From assembly GCF_020075495.1 (NCBI RefSeq), contig NZ_JABYQT010000002.1, forward strand, positions 124,001 to 188,000: 64,000 bases of DNA, written 5' to 3'. Shown here piece by piece: positions 1 through 8,433 of the stretch. Origin of the DNA: Vreelandella aquamarina. GTDB lineage: Bacteria > Pseudomonadota > Gammaproteobacteria > Pseudomonadales > Halomonadaceae. The notes beneath the pieces were generated by a model, which was given only the letters and a program-made list of their open reading frames with translations, did no database searches and had not been told where the DNA came from. The position numbers and the translations under genes are program-made. Positions within the stretch are counted from its first letter, which is position 1, and every line of letters starts with the position of its first letter.

Positions 1-1
1 A

Positions 2-649
2 TTGACCGCGGTACTGCGCGAATCCCCCGAGCTTCTCGAGAGCGTGATCATCGCTTCGCCGCAGTTTCGCCAGGGCGAAGAGCGGGTAGCCCAGGCCCGG
101 GCGAGCAGTGAAGAGGCGCGGGCGGCACTCAAGCCCCAGCTCAACCTGGAGGGGTCGGTACTGCGCCGTGAGATCGGCGGCACCATGGAAGACGATACCG
201 TCCTGGCGCTACGCCTTCGCATGGACACCTTTCAGGGGCTTTCCAACGTTCGCCGCACCGAGTCGGCGCAGCAGCGCCTGGAAGCCGCGCGATGGGGCGT
301 GCAGGTCGCCAGGCGCGACGTGAGCCGCTCGCTGACATCACTGATCGAGACCGTGGAAGCGCTTGGCTGGCGTCAGGAGGCGCTGGAAATCCAGCTGCGC
401 AATGCGGGAAACGTCGTGGATGTCTACGAGGAGCAGTTTTCCATCGGGCTTCGCGACGTGTTCGATCTCTTGAGCCTGCAGCGTGACGCCTTCGAGGCCG
501 AACGCCAACTGGTCGAACTCAGAACCGAGCAGCTACGCATGCAGTTTCGGGCGGCGGCGCAGCTGGGGCTGCTCGACAGGGTCATGAATGCATCACAAGA
601 CGAGGTGGAGCACCTCCTAAGGACAGCGCATGCGCGCAGAGAAGAGTAG
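2..649 (+). CDS. TolC-family outer membrane efflux protein of a type I secretion system (5' truncated)
   Basis: C-terminal part of a TolC/LapE-type outer membrane channel protein; the gene enters from the left edge, so the visible first codon is probably internal. The 215 visible residues are rich in long amphipathic coiled-coil helices (Ala/Glu/Arg/Gln-rich stretches) with an OEP-repeat pattern: 'ARASSEEARAALKPQLNLEG' resembles the helix-to-barrel turn, and 'YEEQFSIGLRDVFDLL' resembles the second-repeat signature. Its end overlaps the ABC transporter start by about 20 bases, and a HlyD protein follows, so this is the outer membrane exit duct of one type I exporter operon. In LapE-LapB-LapC systems such an exporter secretes a giant adhesin, but no adhesin is visible here. 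The family is clear; the exact subtype is inferred from neighbours. Confidence 0.85.
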   Translation: MTAVLRESPELLESVIIASPQFRQGEERVAQARASSEEARAALKPQLNLEGSVLRREIGGTMEDDTVLALRLRMDTFQGLSNVRRTESAQQRLEAARWGVQVARRDVSRSLTSLIETVEALGWRQEALEIQLRNAGNVVDVYEEQFSIGLRDVFDLLSLQRDAFEAERQLVELRTEQLRMQFRAAAQLGLLDRVMNASQDEVEHLLRTAHARREE

Positions 650-2843
650 CGGCCCTGCAAACGTCACTGAAACGCCCGATACGTCCGCTCCGCCTGAGCC
701 CGAACTTGCCCTCGCCAGCGAGGCGTTCAATGATGGCCTGGCGCTCTTGTGCCGTCAGTTGGGTCGGCCCACCAGCACGGTGGAGCTGACCGACGGCTTT
801 GCGCTGGCCCAAGGGCGGCTGCCGCTTGGCACGGTACCTCGCGCCTTGAAGCGGGTCGGCATGGCGGGGCGGGTAGTCGAGCTCTCGATCGAGCGGCTGT
901 GCGAAGGGCTGCTACCGGCTCTGCTGCTGTTGGAAAACGGCACGGTGTGCCTGCTGGTCGAGCAGCACGGGGACGAAGGGGTGATCCTCGTGCCGGAAAG
1001 CGGTGATGGCCAGGAGCGCCTGGCGCTTACGGCGTTGGCCAGGCGCTACACCGGCGTGGCGGTGGTGGCACGCCAGGTCTACCGTGCCGATGGCCGTGCC
1101 GGCGGGTTTGCCCGCGAGCGCAAGGAGCACTGGCTGAAAGGCCCGGTGCGCCGGCAGTGGAAAACCTACATGGAGGTGGGGGTGGCCGCGTTGATGGCCA
1201 ACCTGCTGGCCATTGGCACGGCCATTTTTGCCATGCAGGTCTACGACCGGGTGGTGCCCAACAACGCCATCGATACGCTATGGATTCTGGCCAGCGGCGT
1301 GGCCCTGGCCGCCACTCTCGAGTTCGTCCTGCGCGTTCTGCGCGGGCGGTTGATCGATACCACAGGCAAGCGGCTGGATCTCAGCCTGTCGTCACGCCTG
1401 TTCGAGCAGGTGATGCAGCTTCGTCTGGCGGCCAAGCCGGGCTCCACCGGCGCCTTCAGCAGCCAGCTGCGCGAGTTCGAATCGGTACGCGAGTTCTTCA
1501 CGTCCTCGACCATTGGCGCAATCAGCGACCTGCCGTTCGTGCTTCTGTTCATCGGCGTGATCGCCTACATAGGCGGGCCGATTGCCTGGGTGCCGCTGGC
1601 GGCGGTCATCCTGATGGTGCTGCCCGGGCTTCTGGCCCAGCCGCGCCTGGCCGCACTTGCGCGTCAGAACCTGCGCGAGGGGGCCATCCGCCAGGGGGTG
1701 GTGCTGGAGACGCTGGAGAATCTCGAAACCGTCAAGACCACGCGCGCCGAAGGGCGCCACCTGCGTATCTGGGACTCGCTCTCGGCCGAGCTTGCCGATG
1801 CCGGGGTGCGCATGCGCTCGCTCGGCTCCATGCTCAGCTTCGGCGCCGCCTTCGTGCAGCAGCTTTGCTATATCGGCGTGGTGATCGTCGGGGTCTACCG
1901 CATTGGCGCCGGGGAGCTGACGGTCGGGGCCTTGATCGCCTGCACGATCCTGGCCTCGCGCACCATTGCGCCGATGAGCCAGGTCGCCGGTATCCTTACG
2001 CGCTGGCAGCACGTCAAGGTGGCGCTGGAGGGCCTGGACGACGTCATGAAGGCGCCGGTGGAGCGCCCCGAAGGGCGCAACTTCGTTCACAAGGCAACCC
2101 TTGCCGGCACCTACGAGCTCGAGGGCGTGAAGCTCAGCTACCAGCAGGAGGGGCCGCCGGCGCTGAATATCGAAGCGTTGAACATCGCCGCCGGCGAGCG
2201 CATTGCGCTGCTGGGCGGCAACGGCGCGGGCAAGTCGACGCTGTTGCGGCTGCTGGCCGGGCTAAGCGATGCCGAGGCTGGCCAGATCCTGCTCGATGGC
2301 GTGAATATTTCCCAGCTGGAGCCGGCCGACAAGCGCCGCGCCATCGGCTATCTGCCCCAGGATATCGCACTTTTCTACGGCACCTTGAGAGAGAACCTGC
2401 TGCTGGATGGACAGGCCCACAGCGATGATACGCTGCTTACGACGCTGGAGTCCGTGGGGCTTGGCAGTTTCGTTGGCCGCCACCCGCACGGTCTGGATCT
2501 GCCCATCCAGGGCAGTGGCAGTCTCTCGGGCGGCCAGCGCCAGGCCATCGGGCTTGCCCGGCTGCTGCTTCAGGACCCGCGCATCGTGCTGCTCGACGAA
2601 CCCACGGCCGCTTATGATCAGACCAACGAGCGGCGCGTGATCCAAACGCTCAGCGACTGGCTCGAGAACCGCACGCTGATTCTTTCCACCCACAAGTCGT
2701 CTCTGCTGGCGCTGACCCAGCGGGCCGTCGTGTTGAGCGACGGGAAAGTGGCCATGGACGGGCCGGTGGACGGCGTGGTCAGTGGTAATCAGGTCAAGGT
2801 TCCCGCCCGACAACCTCAGGGAGTGCGCCGCCGTGACACCTAG
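630..2843 (+). CDS. Type I secretion ABC transporter (LapB/HlyB-like) with degenerate C39 domain
   Basis: Inner-membrane ABC exporter of 737 residues, the usual size for type I secretion ATPases. Residues about 30-150 look like a C39 peptidase-like domain, but I see no convincing catalytic Cys/His arrangement, so it is probably the non-cleaving substrate-docking form seen in HlyB and LapB. Residues about 170-460 hold the six-helix transmembrane domain. The nucleotide-binding domain has Walker A GGNGAGKST near 529, signature LSGGQRQ near 632, Walker B IVLLDEPT near 653 and the switch His in STHK near 687. It overlaps the upstream TolC-like gene, and the downstream HlyD start lies inside its last codons, indicating translational coupling. 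The substrate is likely an RTX adhesin or a repeat protein encoded outside the window. Confidence 0.92.
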   Translation: MRAEKSSGPANVTETPDTSAPPEPELALASEAFNDGLALLCRQLGRPTSTVELTDGFALAQGRLPLGTVPRALKRVGMAGRVVELSIERLCEGLLPALLLLENGTVCLLVEQHGDEGVILVPESGDGQERLALTALARRYTGVAVVARQVYRADGRAGGFARERKEHWLKGPVRRQWKTYMEVGVAALMANLLAIGTAIFAMQVYDRVVPNNAIDTLWILASGVALAATLEFVLRVLRGRLIDTTGKRLDLSLSSRLFEQVMQLRLAAKPGSTGAFSSQLREFESVREFFTSSTIGAISDLPFVLLFIGVIAYIGGPIAWVPLAAVILMVLPGLLAQPRLAALARQNLREGAIRQGVVLETLENLETVKTTRAEGRHLRIWDSLSAELADAGVRMRSLGSMLSFGAAFVQQLCYIGVVIVGVYRIGAGELTVGALIACTILASRTIAPMSQVAGILTRWQHVKVALEGLDDVMKAPVERPEGRNFVHKATLAGTYELEGVKLSYQQEGPPALNIEALNIAAGERIALLGGNGAGKSTLLRLLAGLSDAEAGQILLDGVNISQLEPADKRRAIGYLPQDIALFYGTLRENLLLDGQAHSDDTLLTTLESVGLGSFVGRHPHGLDLPIQGSGSLSGGQRQAIGLARLLLQDPRIVLLDEPTAAYDQTNERRVIQTLSDWLENRTLILSTHKSSLLALTQRAVVLSDGKVAMDGPVDGVVSGNQVKVPARQPQGVRRRDT

Positions 2844-4011
2844 CGAAACGATCCGCCGAGAGCTTGGCGACCCCCGCCTGACGCTCACGCCGCGCCGTAG
2901 CCACGTCATCCTGTGGGTCACGCTGTTTGCGTTTGCCGCCTTCATTGCCTGGGCCGCCTGGGCCACCATCAACGAAGTCACGAAAGGCGAGGGCAAGGTG
3001 GTGCCCTTCACGCGCCTGCAGACCATTCAAAGCTTCGAAGGCGGCATCATCGCCGAGCTTCTGGTCGGCCGCGGTGATCGGGTGGAGATCGGCCAGCCTC
3101 TGGTACGTCTGGACGAGACGCGTTTTCGAAGCGCCTACCTCGAAACGCAAAGCCAGATCGAGGTGCTCAGGGCGGCCATCGCACGGCTGGAGGCGGAAGT
3201 GCTCGAACAAGGGGAGATCGAGTTTCCTGCAGAGATGGACCCGGAGGGTGACCTTGCCCGCTCCGAGCAGGCGCTGTTTACCGCCCGCCGCGAGCGTCTG
3301 CGCGAAGCGCAGAGCTCAATGAATGAAGAGATCGCGCTGGCGCGGCGCCAGTTGGCCCTGGTGGAACCGCTGGTGCGCAGCCGTTCGGTCAGCGAGATGG
3401 AGTCGCTCAAGCTCAGCCAGACCATCGCCGGGCTCGCCGGGCGTCTGGCGGAGCTGCGCAATACCTACGTGCAGGACGCCTACACCGAGCTTGCCACCAA
3501 GAAGGCCGAGCTCGCCACGCTCGAGCAGATCATGCTGCAGCGGCGCGACCAGCTCACGCGCACCGAGATCCGCTCGCCGGTGCGCGGCCGCGTCAACGAT
3601 ATTCTGGTGACGACCCTGGGCGGCGTCATCCAGTCCGGCGAGCCGATCATGGAGATCACGCCCATCGAGGATCGCCTCTTGATCGAGGCGCGGGTAAAAC
3701 CTCAGGACGTTGCCTTCATCGCCCCGGGCATGCCGGCAAGCGTGAAGATCACCGCCTACGACTACACCATCTACGGCGATCTCAAGGGCCAGGTCGAGCA
3801 GATCAGTGAAGATACCATCGAGGAGGAGACCCCGCGTGGCACGGAAGCCTTCTACGAGGTATTGATCGTCACCGATGAAACCCATCTGGTGCGCCATGGC
3901 GAAACCCTGCCGATCCGCCCCGGCATGCGCGCCGACGTGGATATCCAGACCGGCGAGCGCTCGCTTCTGAGTTATCTGTTGAAGCCGTTGATCAAGGCAA
4001 GGCTTTATTGA
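2833..4011 (+). CDS. HlyD-family type I secretion membrane fusion protein (LapC-like)
   Basis: Periplasmic adaptor linking the ABC transporter to the TolC-like channel. I chose the GTG at 2833 because a GGAG motif lies about ten bases upstream and homologues begin with a short cytoplasmic tail; this gives 392 residues and overlaps the transporter stop by 11 bases. An upstream in-frame start at 2782 is possible but would overlap far more. One transmembrane helix at about residues 24-46 is followed by a beta-barrel/lipoyl half ('QSFEGGIIAELLVGRGDRVE'), a long coiled coil (about 100-235), and the returning lipoyl/barrel part with 'RSPVRGRVNDILVTTLGGVI', the typical HlyD signature region. The C-terminal 'PIRPGMRADVDIQTGERSLL' is also typical of the family. 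Confidence 0.93.
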   Translation: MTPSETIRRELGDPRLTLTPRRSHVILWVTLFAFAAFIAWAAWATINEVTKGEGKVVPFTRLQTIQSFEGGIIAELLVGRGDRVEIGQPLVRLDETRFRSAYLETQSQIEVLRAAIARLEAEVLEQGEIEFPAEMDPEGDLARSEQALFTARRERLREAQSSMNEEIALARRQLALVEPLVRSRSVSEMESLKLSQTIAGLAGRLAELRNTYVQDAYTELATKKAELATLEQIMLQRRDQLTRTEIRSPVRGRVNDILVTTLGGVIQSGEPIMEITPIEDRLLIEARVKPQDVAFIAPGMPASVKITAYDYTIYGDLKGQVEQISEDTIEEETPRGTEAFYEVLIVTDETHLVRHGETLPIRPGMRADVDIQTGERSLLSYLLKPLIKARLY

Positions 4012-4031
4012 GCGGACTCTGTTTGGAGACG

Positions 4032-5219
4032 TCAGCGCTCATAGCGCTGCATGTTTCTCAAGCAGCCAGCCTCAAGGTCGCTCAAGCGGCTATAGCCAAT
4101 CAGCCCGAGCGTGGACTCCATCTCTTTTCTAAGCAGCGCAAGCGCGTGCGCAGCACCTGCCTGGCCGCCGGCCGCCAACCCGTAAAGTGTGGCTCTCCCC
4201 AGCCACACCCCGTCGGCGCCCAGCGCCAGCGCCTTGATGATATCGGTGCCGCGGCGAAAGCCGCTGTCCACGAACAGCTCGCAGCGCTCGCCCACGCAGG
4301 CTTTTACCTCGGCCAGGGTATCCATGGGGGAGAGCGAGTGGTTGAGCTGGCGCCCGCCGTGGTTCGACAGCACGACCGCGTCTATGCCCAGGTCGGCGGC
4401 CTGCTGCGCTTCTTCCGGCGCGAGAATGCCCTTGAGAATGATCTTGCCCGGCCACAGCTCGCGCAGCCAGGCGATATCCTCCCAGTTGAGCGATGGGTCC
4501 AGTTGAGGGCCGATGATCTGCGAGGCGCCCTGGGCGTTGCGCTTGCCCGGAGGCAGGAGGTCATCCAGGTTCTTGAAGGTCGGCAGGCCATCGGGCAGCA
4601 ACACGTCTCTCATCCAGCCCGGCTTGGAAAGCAGGTGGAGCAGGTTGGGAATCGACGGCTTCATCGGGCGGCGGAAGTTGCGCACATCCCACTCGCGGTT
4701 GCCGTAGATGGCGCTGTCCGTGGTCACCACGATGGCCTCGAAACCGGCCTTGGCACAGCGCCGGATCATCGATTTGACGAAGTCGCGGTCACGATAGAAG
4801 TAGATCTGCATCCAGGCCGTCAGCCCTTCGATGGCGACGATATCTTCAAGGCGCGTGGTGGAGACGCTGCTGAGTATGAAAGGAATGCCGGCGTCGCGAG
4901 CAGCGTAGGCGAGCTTCAGGTCGCCGTCGCGGGTGAGCATGCCGTTGAAACCGGTCGGGCCGATGGCGAGCGGCATCTGAAACGTGCTGCCCATCAGCGT
5001 AGTGCTCAAATCCCGCAGCCCCACGTTCGTCATGGTCTTGGGCTTGAACAGGTACTGATCAAACACGGTGCGGTTATGGCGCAAGGTGTGCTCGTCGTCG
5101 CTGCCCCCATACACGTACTCGAAGACGAAATTGGGCAGTCTTTTTTTGGCAATGCGTTCCAGGTCTTCGATATTCAAGGCTTTCTTGTAGTTCGAACCTT
5201 TGTAAAGCGGGCGTTTCAT
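4032..5219 (-). CDS. lldD: FMN-dependent alpha-hydroxy-acid dehydrogenase (L-lactate/mandelate dehydrogenase family)
   Basis: A 395-residue TIM-barrel flavoprotein that oxidises an L-2-hydroxy acid to the 2-keto acid. Recognised by the whole-length LldD/MdlB/glycolate oxidase pattern: 'GPTGFNGML' early, FMN-phosphate Lys in 'KIILKGI' (K263), the active-site motif SNHGGRQ with catalytic His287, and 'DSGFRRGTDIIKALALGADGVWLGR' near the C-terminus. It lies convergent with the secretion operon and divergent from the GntR regulator at 5334. Its own promoter probably uses TATACT (minus strand, 5240-5245), next to the repeated regulator element. Canonical L-lactate is the default substrate, but the sugar-acid neighbourhood leaves another 2-hydroxy acid possible. 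The symbol is by family only. Confidence 0.85.
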   Translation of the reverse strand: MKRPLYKGSNYKKALNIEDLERIAKKRLPNFVFEYVYGGSDDEHTLRHNRTVFDQYLFKPKTMTNVGLRDLSTTLMGSTFQMPLAIGPTGFNGMLTRDGDLKLAYAARDAGIPFILSSVSTTRLEDIVAIEGLTAWMQIYFYRDRDFVKSMIRRCAKAGFEAIVVTTDSAIYGNREWDVRNFRRPMKPSIPNLLHLLSKPGWMRDVLLPDGLPTFKNLDDLLPPGKRNAQGASQIIGPQLDPSLNWEDIAWLRELWPGKIILKGILAPEEAQQAADLGIDAVVLSNHGGRQLNHSLSPMDTLAEVKACVGERCELFVDSGFRRGTDIIKALALGADGVWLGRATLYGLAAGGQAGAAHALALLRKEMESTLGLIGYSRLSDLEAGCLRNMQRYER

Positions 5220-5234
5220 GAGTAATCACCTTCA

Positions 5235-5297
5235 ACCAAAGTATAGCGTGGCGGGGCTTTTGTTTGTTTCGCCATACTACCATACTAGTTATATCAG
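5235..5297. promoter_or_regulatory. Putative operator region of GntR regulator 1 (shared with 11600-11659)
   Basis: Two blocks recur upstream of the second paralogous regulator: ACCAAAGTATAG at 5235-5246, and a 27-base block at 5271-5297 containing CCATACTAGT and ending TCAG. The 27-base block differs from its counterpart at only a few positions. AGTATAG and CATACTA are near-inverse half sites, and CATACTA occurs twice in tandem. On the minus strand the first block contains TATACT, a good -10 box for lldD. I infer an autoregulatory operator for the FCD-type GntR that also controls the divergent lldD. Confidence 0.6.
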
Positions 5298-5333
5298 TTA
5301 AGGGCCCAGGCCCCTTCACCCAGGCTGCTGCAG

Positions 5334-6080
5334 ATGAGCTACATCAATACTACGTTGCAGGCGCTATGGCAGGAGACCCCGGAAACCGAATCGGTTCGCC
5401 AGCGTCTTTACCATGTGCTGCGTCAGTCGATCATCCAGATGGTGCTGGCTCCAGGCAAGGCGCTTTCCGAAAAAGAAGTAGCGGATGCCTTTTCGGTCAG
5501 CCGCCAGCCGGTGCGCGAGGCGTTCATTCGTCTCTCCGAAGCGGGCCTTGTCGAAGTCCGGCCCCAGCGCGGCACCTACGTGGTGAAGATTTCCCAGCGT
5601 GCGGTGCTGGAAGCACGTTTCGTGCGTGAAGCAGTGGAAGTCGCCGTGGTGCGTCAGGCAACGGCCAAGGGGCTTTCGCCTGACGTGCTCGACGAGCTGC
5701 ATGATCTGCTCGAACGCCAGCGCCGCTGCATCGAACCCCATGACACCATTCGCTTCTACCGGCTGGACGAGCGCTTTCACAAGACGCTGTCACTGGGCGT
5801 GGGTCAACAGGCCGCCTGGAAAGTCATCGAAGAGGTGAGGGCGCAGCTCGATCGCGTGCGCTACCTGAGCGTGCCCGACACCACGCCCATCGCCCGGCTG
5901 ATCGATCAGCACGCCGATATCGTGGCCGCCATCGAAGCCCGCGACGTGGCCCTGGCCGAGCAGGCCATGCGTCGCCATCTGCGCGAAATCTTTGTTTCTC
6001 TTCCCGACCTAGTCAAGCGGTTTCCCGAGATGTTCGATACTCAGGAAACGGATTCCCTCATCGAGGAGGCAACCCCATGA
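5334..6080 (+). CDS. GntR-family (FCD subfamily) transcriptional regulator 1
   Basis: A 248-residue regulator: winged HTH at about residues 15-85 ('[20 protein letters not shown]' with recognition helix, then '[13 protein letters not shown]'), followed by an all-helical FCD ligand domain (about 95-225), whose metal/ligand residues likely include the Asp and His of '[10 protein letters not shown]' and later His residues ('DQHADIV', 'RRHLREI'). Its stop overlaps the ATG of the ManD gene (ATGA), so it is cotranscribed with manD-rspB and probably dctPQM. It aligns without gaps with the regulator at 11694 over almost its full length (about three quarters identical in the first 60 residues). The ligand is probably a hexonate or hexuronate; this is inferred from neighbours. 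Confidence 0.9.
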   Translation: MSYINTTLQALWQETPETESVRQRLYHVLRQSIIQMVLAPGKALSEKEVADAFSVSRQPVREAFIRLSEAGLVEVRPQRGTYVVKISQRAVLEARFVREAVEVAVVRQATAKGLSPDVLDELHDLLERQRRCIEPHDTIRFYRLDERFHKTLSLGVGQQAAWKVIEEVRAQLDRVRYLSVPDTTPIARLIDQHADIVAAIEARDVALAEQAMRRHLREIFVSLPDLVKRFPEMFDTQETDSLIEEATP

Positions 6081-7288
6081 AGATCGAACACGCCTATACC
6101 ATCGTCACCTCGCCGGGGCGCAACTTCGTCACCTTGAAGATCGTGACCGACGAAGGCACCTACGGCATTGGCGACGCTACGCTCAACGGTCGTGAAATGG
6201 CCGTGGTGGCCTACCTGGATGAGCACGTGATTCCGGCGCTGATCGGGCGCGACCCGCAGCGTATCGAGGATATCTGGCACTACCTGTACCGTGGCGCCTA
6301 CTGGCGGCGCGGCCCGGTGACCATGAGCGCGATTGCCGCGGTGGACATGGCCCTTTGGGACATCAAGGCCAAGCTTGCCGGCATGCCGCTTTATCAGCTT
6401 CTGGGGGGCAAGAGCCGCGAGCGAGTGATGGTCTACGGCCACGCCACCGGACGCGATATCGAATCCTGCCTGGAAGAAGTCGCCCGCCACGTGGACGAAG
6501 GCTACAAGGCGGTGCGCGTGCAGGCCGGCGTGCCGGGTATTGCCAGCATCTACGGCGTGGCGAAAAAGGATGGCGAGCCCTACGAGCCCGCGGATGCGGA
6601 CCTGCCCGCGGAGCACGTCTGGAGCACCAGCAAGTATCTCAATCACGTGCCCAAACTTTTTGCCGCCGTGCGCGAGCGCTTCGGCGACGACCTGCACGTG
6701 CTGCACGACGTGCATCATCGCCTGACACCCATCGAGGCGGCGCGGCTTGGCAAGGCGGTGGAACCCTACAACCTGTTCTGGCTCGAGGACTGCGTACCGG
6801 CGGAAAACCAGGAAGGCTTCGGGCTGATTCGCCAGCACACCACCACGCCGCTGGCGGTAGGCGAGGTGTTCAACAGCCTGTTCGATGCCAAGGCGCTGAT
6901 CGAGAATCAGTGGATCGACTACATTCGCGCCACGCTTACCCACGCCGGTGGCATCACCCACGTGCGCCGCCTGGCGGATCTGGCCGGGCTCTACCACGTG
7001 CGTACCGGTTTCCACGGACCGACGGATCTCTCGCCGGTGTGCATGGGCGCGGCAATCCACTTCGACACCTGGGTGCCCAACTTCGGTATTCAGGAATACA
7101 TGCCGCACACTGCGACGACCGACGAGGTGTTCCCCCACGACTACCGCTTCGAGGATGGCCACTTCATCGTCGGCGAAAACCCGGGGCACGGCGTCGATAT
7201 CGATGAAGAGCTGGCCAAACAGTACCCCTACAAGCGTGCGAGCCTGCCGGTCAACCGGTTGGAAGACGGCACGCTGTGGCACTGGTGA
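6077..7288 (+). CDS. manD: Enolase-superfamily D-mannonate dehydratase (RspA/ManD family)
   Basis: A 403-residue enolase-superfamily dehydratase that removes water from D-mannonate (some members also D-gluconate) to give 2-keto-3-deoxygluconate. Visible features are the RspA/ManD N-terminal cap ('[20 protein letters not shown]'), Arg147 and Tyr159 of the catalytic dyad, 'HDVHHRL' with metal ligand Asp211 and catalytic His213, Glu237 in 'WLEDCVP', Glu263 in 'GEVFNS', and '[11 protein letters not shown]'. Length and ending ('[10 protein letters not shown]') match the family. The start ATG overlaps the regulator stop. The family splits into high-efficiency mannonate dehydratases and low-efficiency members found beside RspB-like dehydrogenases; the neighbour here suggests the second type, so the physiological substrate is uncertain. 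It is not homologous to UxuA at 24676. Confidence 0.9.
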   Translation: MKIEHAYTIVTSPGRNFVTLKIVTDEGTYGIGDATLNGREMAVVAYLDEHVIPALIGRDPQRIEDIWHYLYRGAYWRRGPVTMSAIAAVDMALWDIKAKLAGMPLYQLLGGKSRERVMVYGHATGRDIESCLEEVARHVDEGYKAVRVQAGVPGIASIYGVAKKDGEPYEPADADLPAEHVWSTSKYLNHVPKLFAAVRERFGDDLHVLHDVHHRLTPIEAARLGKAVEPYNLFWLEDCVPAENQEGFGLIRQHTTTPLAVGEVFNSLFDAKALIENQWIDYIRATLTHAGGITHVRRLADLAGLYHVRTGFHGPTDLSPVCMGAAIHFDTWVPNFGIQEYMPHTATTDEVFPHDYRFEDGHFIVGENPGHGVDIDEELAKQYPYKRASLPVNRLEDGTLWHW

Positions 7289-7315
7289 CCTAGAGAACGG
7301 GTAAGGAGTAGCGTC

Positions 7316-8338
7316 ATGAAAGCATTTCAGGTCAACGCACCGCACGATTTCAAGGTCGCCGATGTCGATGTTCCCACCCCGGCGGCAGGTGAAGTGCTGG
7401 TACGCGTGGCGTTTGCCGGCATCTGCGGCTCGGACATGCACATCATCCACGGCGACAACGCCTTCGTGCGCTTTCCGCGCATCACGGGCCACGAGTTTGC
7501 AGGGGTGGTCGAAACGCTGGGCGAGGGCGTGGACGGCGTGAGCGCCGGTGATCGCGTCTGCGTCGACCCGGTCATCAGCTGCGGCACCTGTTATCCGTGT
7601 CGGATTGGCCGCCCCAACGTATGCAGCGCTCTGGAGGTGATCGGCGTTCATAGAAACGGCGGCTTCGAAGAGTTCGTTGCCGTGCCGGCCGCCAACGTGC
7701 ATCCGGTGCCCGAGCATATCGGCCTCGACGCCGCCGCGCTGGTCGAGCCTTACACCATCGCCGCCAACGTGCTGGACCGCATGCAGCCTCATCCCGGCGA
7801 CCGGCTCCTGATTCTGGGGGCGGGCATGATCGGCATGACCATCCTGCAGATGGCCCGCGCCAAGGGGATCGACGAGATCATCGTGACCGACGTCATCGAT
7901 GAGCGCCTGACCGCGGCCAAAGCGCTTGGCGCGACCCACGTGTTCAACAGCCGCACTCAGGATGTCGAACAGGAGATTCTGGCGCTGACCGAAGGCGAGG
8001 GCGTGCCGCTGATCGCCGACGCCGCCTGCGTACCGGCGCTCTTGCCGCAGATGCTGCGCCTGGCATCGCCGGCTGGCCGTATCGGTCTGCTCGGTTTCAG
8101 TACCCAGCCAAGCGATCTGGTGCAACTCGAAGTGATCAAGAAAGAGCTGACGCTGGTCGGCTCGCGGCTCAATAATCGAAAGTTTCCGGAGGTGCTTGCG
8201 CTCATGGCAAGCGGCAAGCTGGACCCGTTGGCGCTGGTCAGCCACCGGTTACCGCTTACTGAGATGCCCGATGCCATCGACATGCTCGATCACCGTCCTG
8301 AAGAAGCCCGCAAGGTACTGATTCAGGTCAGTACTTGA
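7316..8338 (+). CDS. rspB: Zinc-dependent medium-chain dehydrogenase (RspB-like; probable L-gulonate/L-idonate 5-dehydrogenase)
   Basis: A 340-residue medium-chain alcohol dehydrogenase. Catalytic zinc ligands are Cys37 and His59-Glu60 (GHE motif); the structural zinc set is Cys89, Cys92, Cys95 and Cys103. The NAD-binding Rossmann motif 'LGAGMIGM' lies near 165, with an acidic residue (VTDVID) after it favouring NAD. A TAAGGAG ribosome site precedes the ATG. The manD-rspB pair mirrors E. coli rspAB. From memory of work on ManD-associated dehydrogenases, such enzymes oxidise L-gulonate or L-idonate at C5, giving fructuronate or a keto-gluconate; fructuronate would feed uxuB at 23181. This substrate is inference; the fold and cofactor class are secure. 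Confidence 0.85.
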   Translation: MKAFQVNAPHDFKVADVDVPTPAAGEVLVRVAFAGICGSDMHIIHGDNAFVRFPRITGHEFAGVVETLGEGVDGVSAGDRVCVDPVISCGTCYPCRIGRPNVCSALEVIGVHRNGGFEEFVAVPAANVHPVPEHIGLDAAALVEPYTIAANVLDRMQPHPGDRLLILGAGMIGMTILQMARAKGIDEIIVTDVIDERLTAAKALGATHVFNSRTQDVEQEILALTEGEGVPLIADAACVPALLPQMLRLASPAGRIGLLGFSTQPSDLVQLEVIKKELTLVGSRLNNRKFPEVLALMASGKLDPLALVSHRLPLTEMPDAIDMLDHRPEEARKVLIQVST

Positions 8339-8433
8339 GGGTGTGTCAACTCATCACGCCATCTCACTAACCTGTTTTGAAACAGTCAAGCGCGACTAAC
8401 AACCAACAACGCAAACGTGCAGGAGCGACAAAC

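Noticed and set aside
4008-5225. 405-codon plus-strand frame opposite the lldD-like gene
   Set aside because: The minus-strand protein matches the FMN hydroxy-acid dehydrogenase family end to end; the plus-strand frame has no domain.
6041-8245. 734-codon open frame on the minus strand across manD and rspB
   Set aside because: Shadow of two clear enzyme genes; no recognisable domain and skewed composition.
8372-8385. Palindrome CTGTTTTGAAACAG before dctP of system 1 as a KdgR-type operator
   Set aside because: It contains GTTTT/AAAAC-like halves but in the inverted orientation to the known KdgR site, and no second copy was found; too short to claim.
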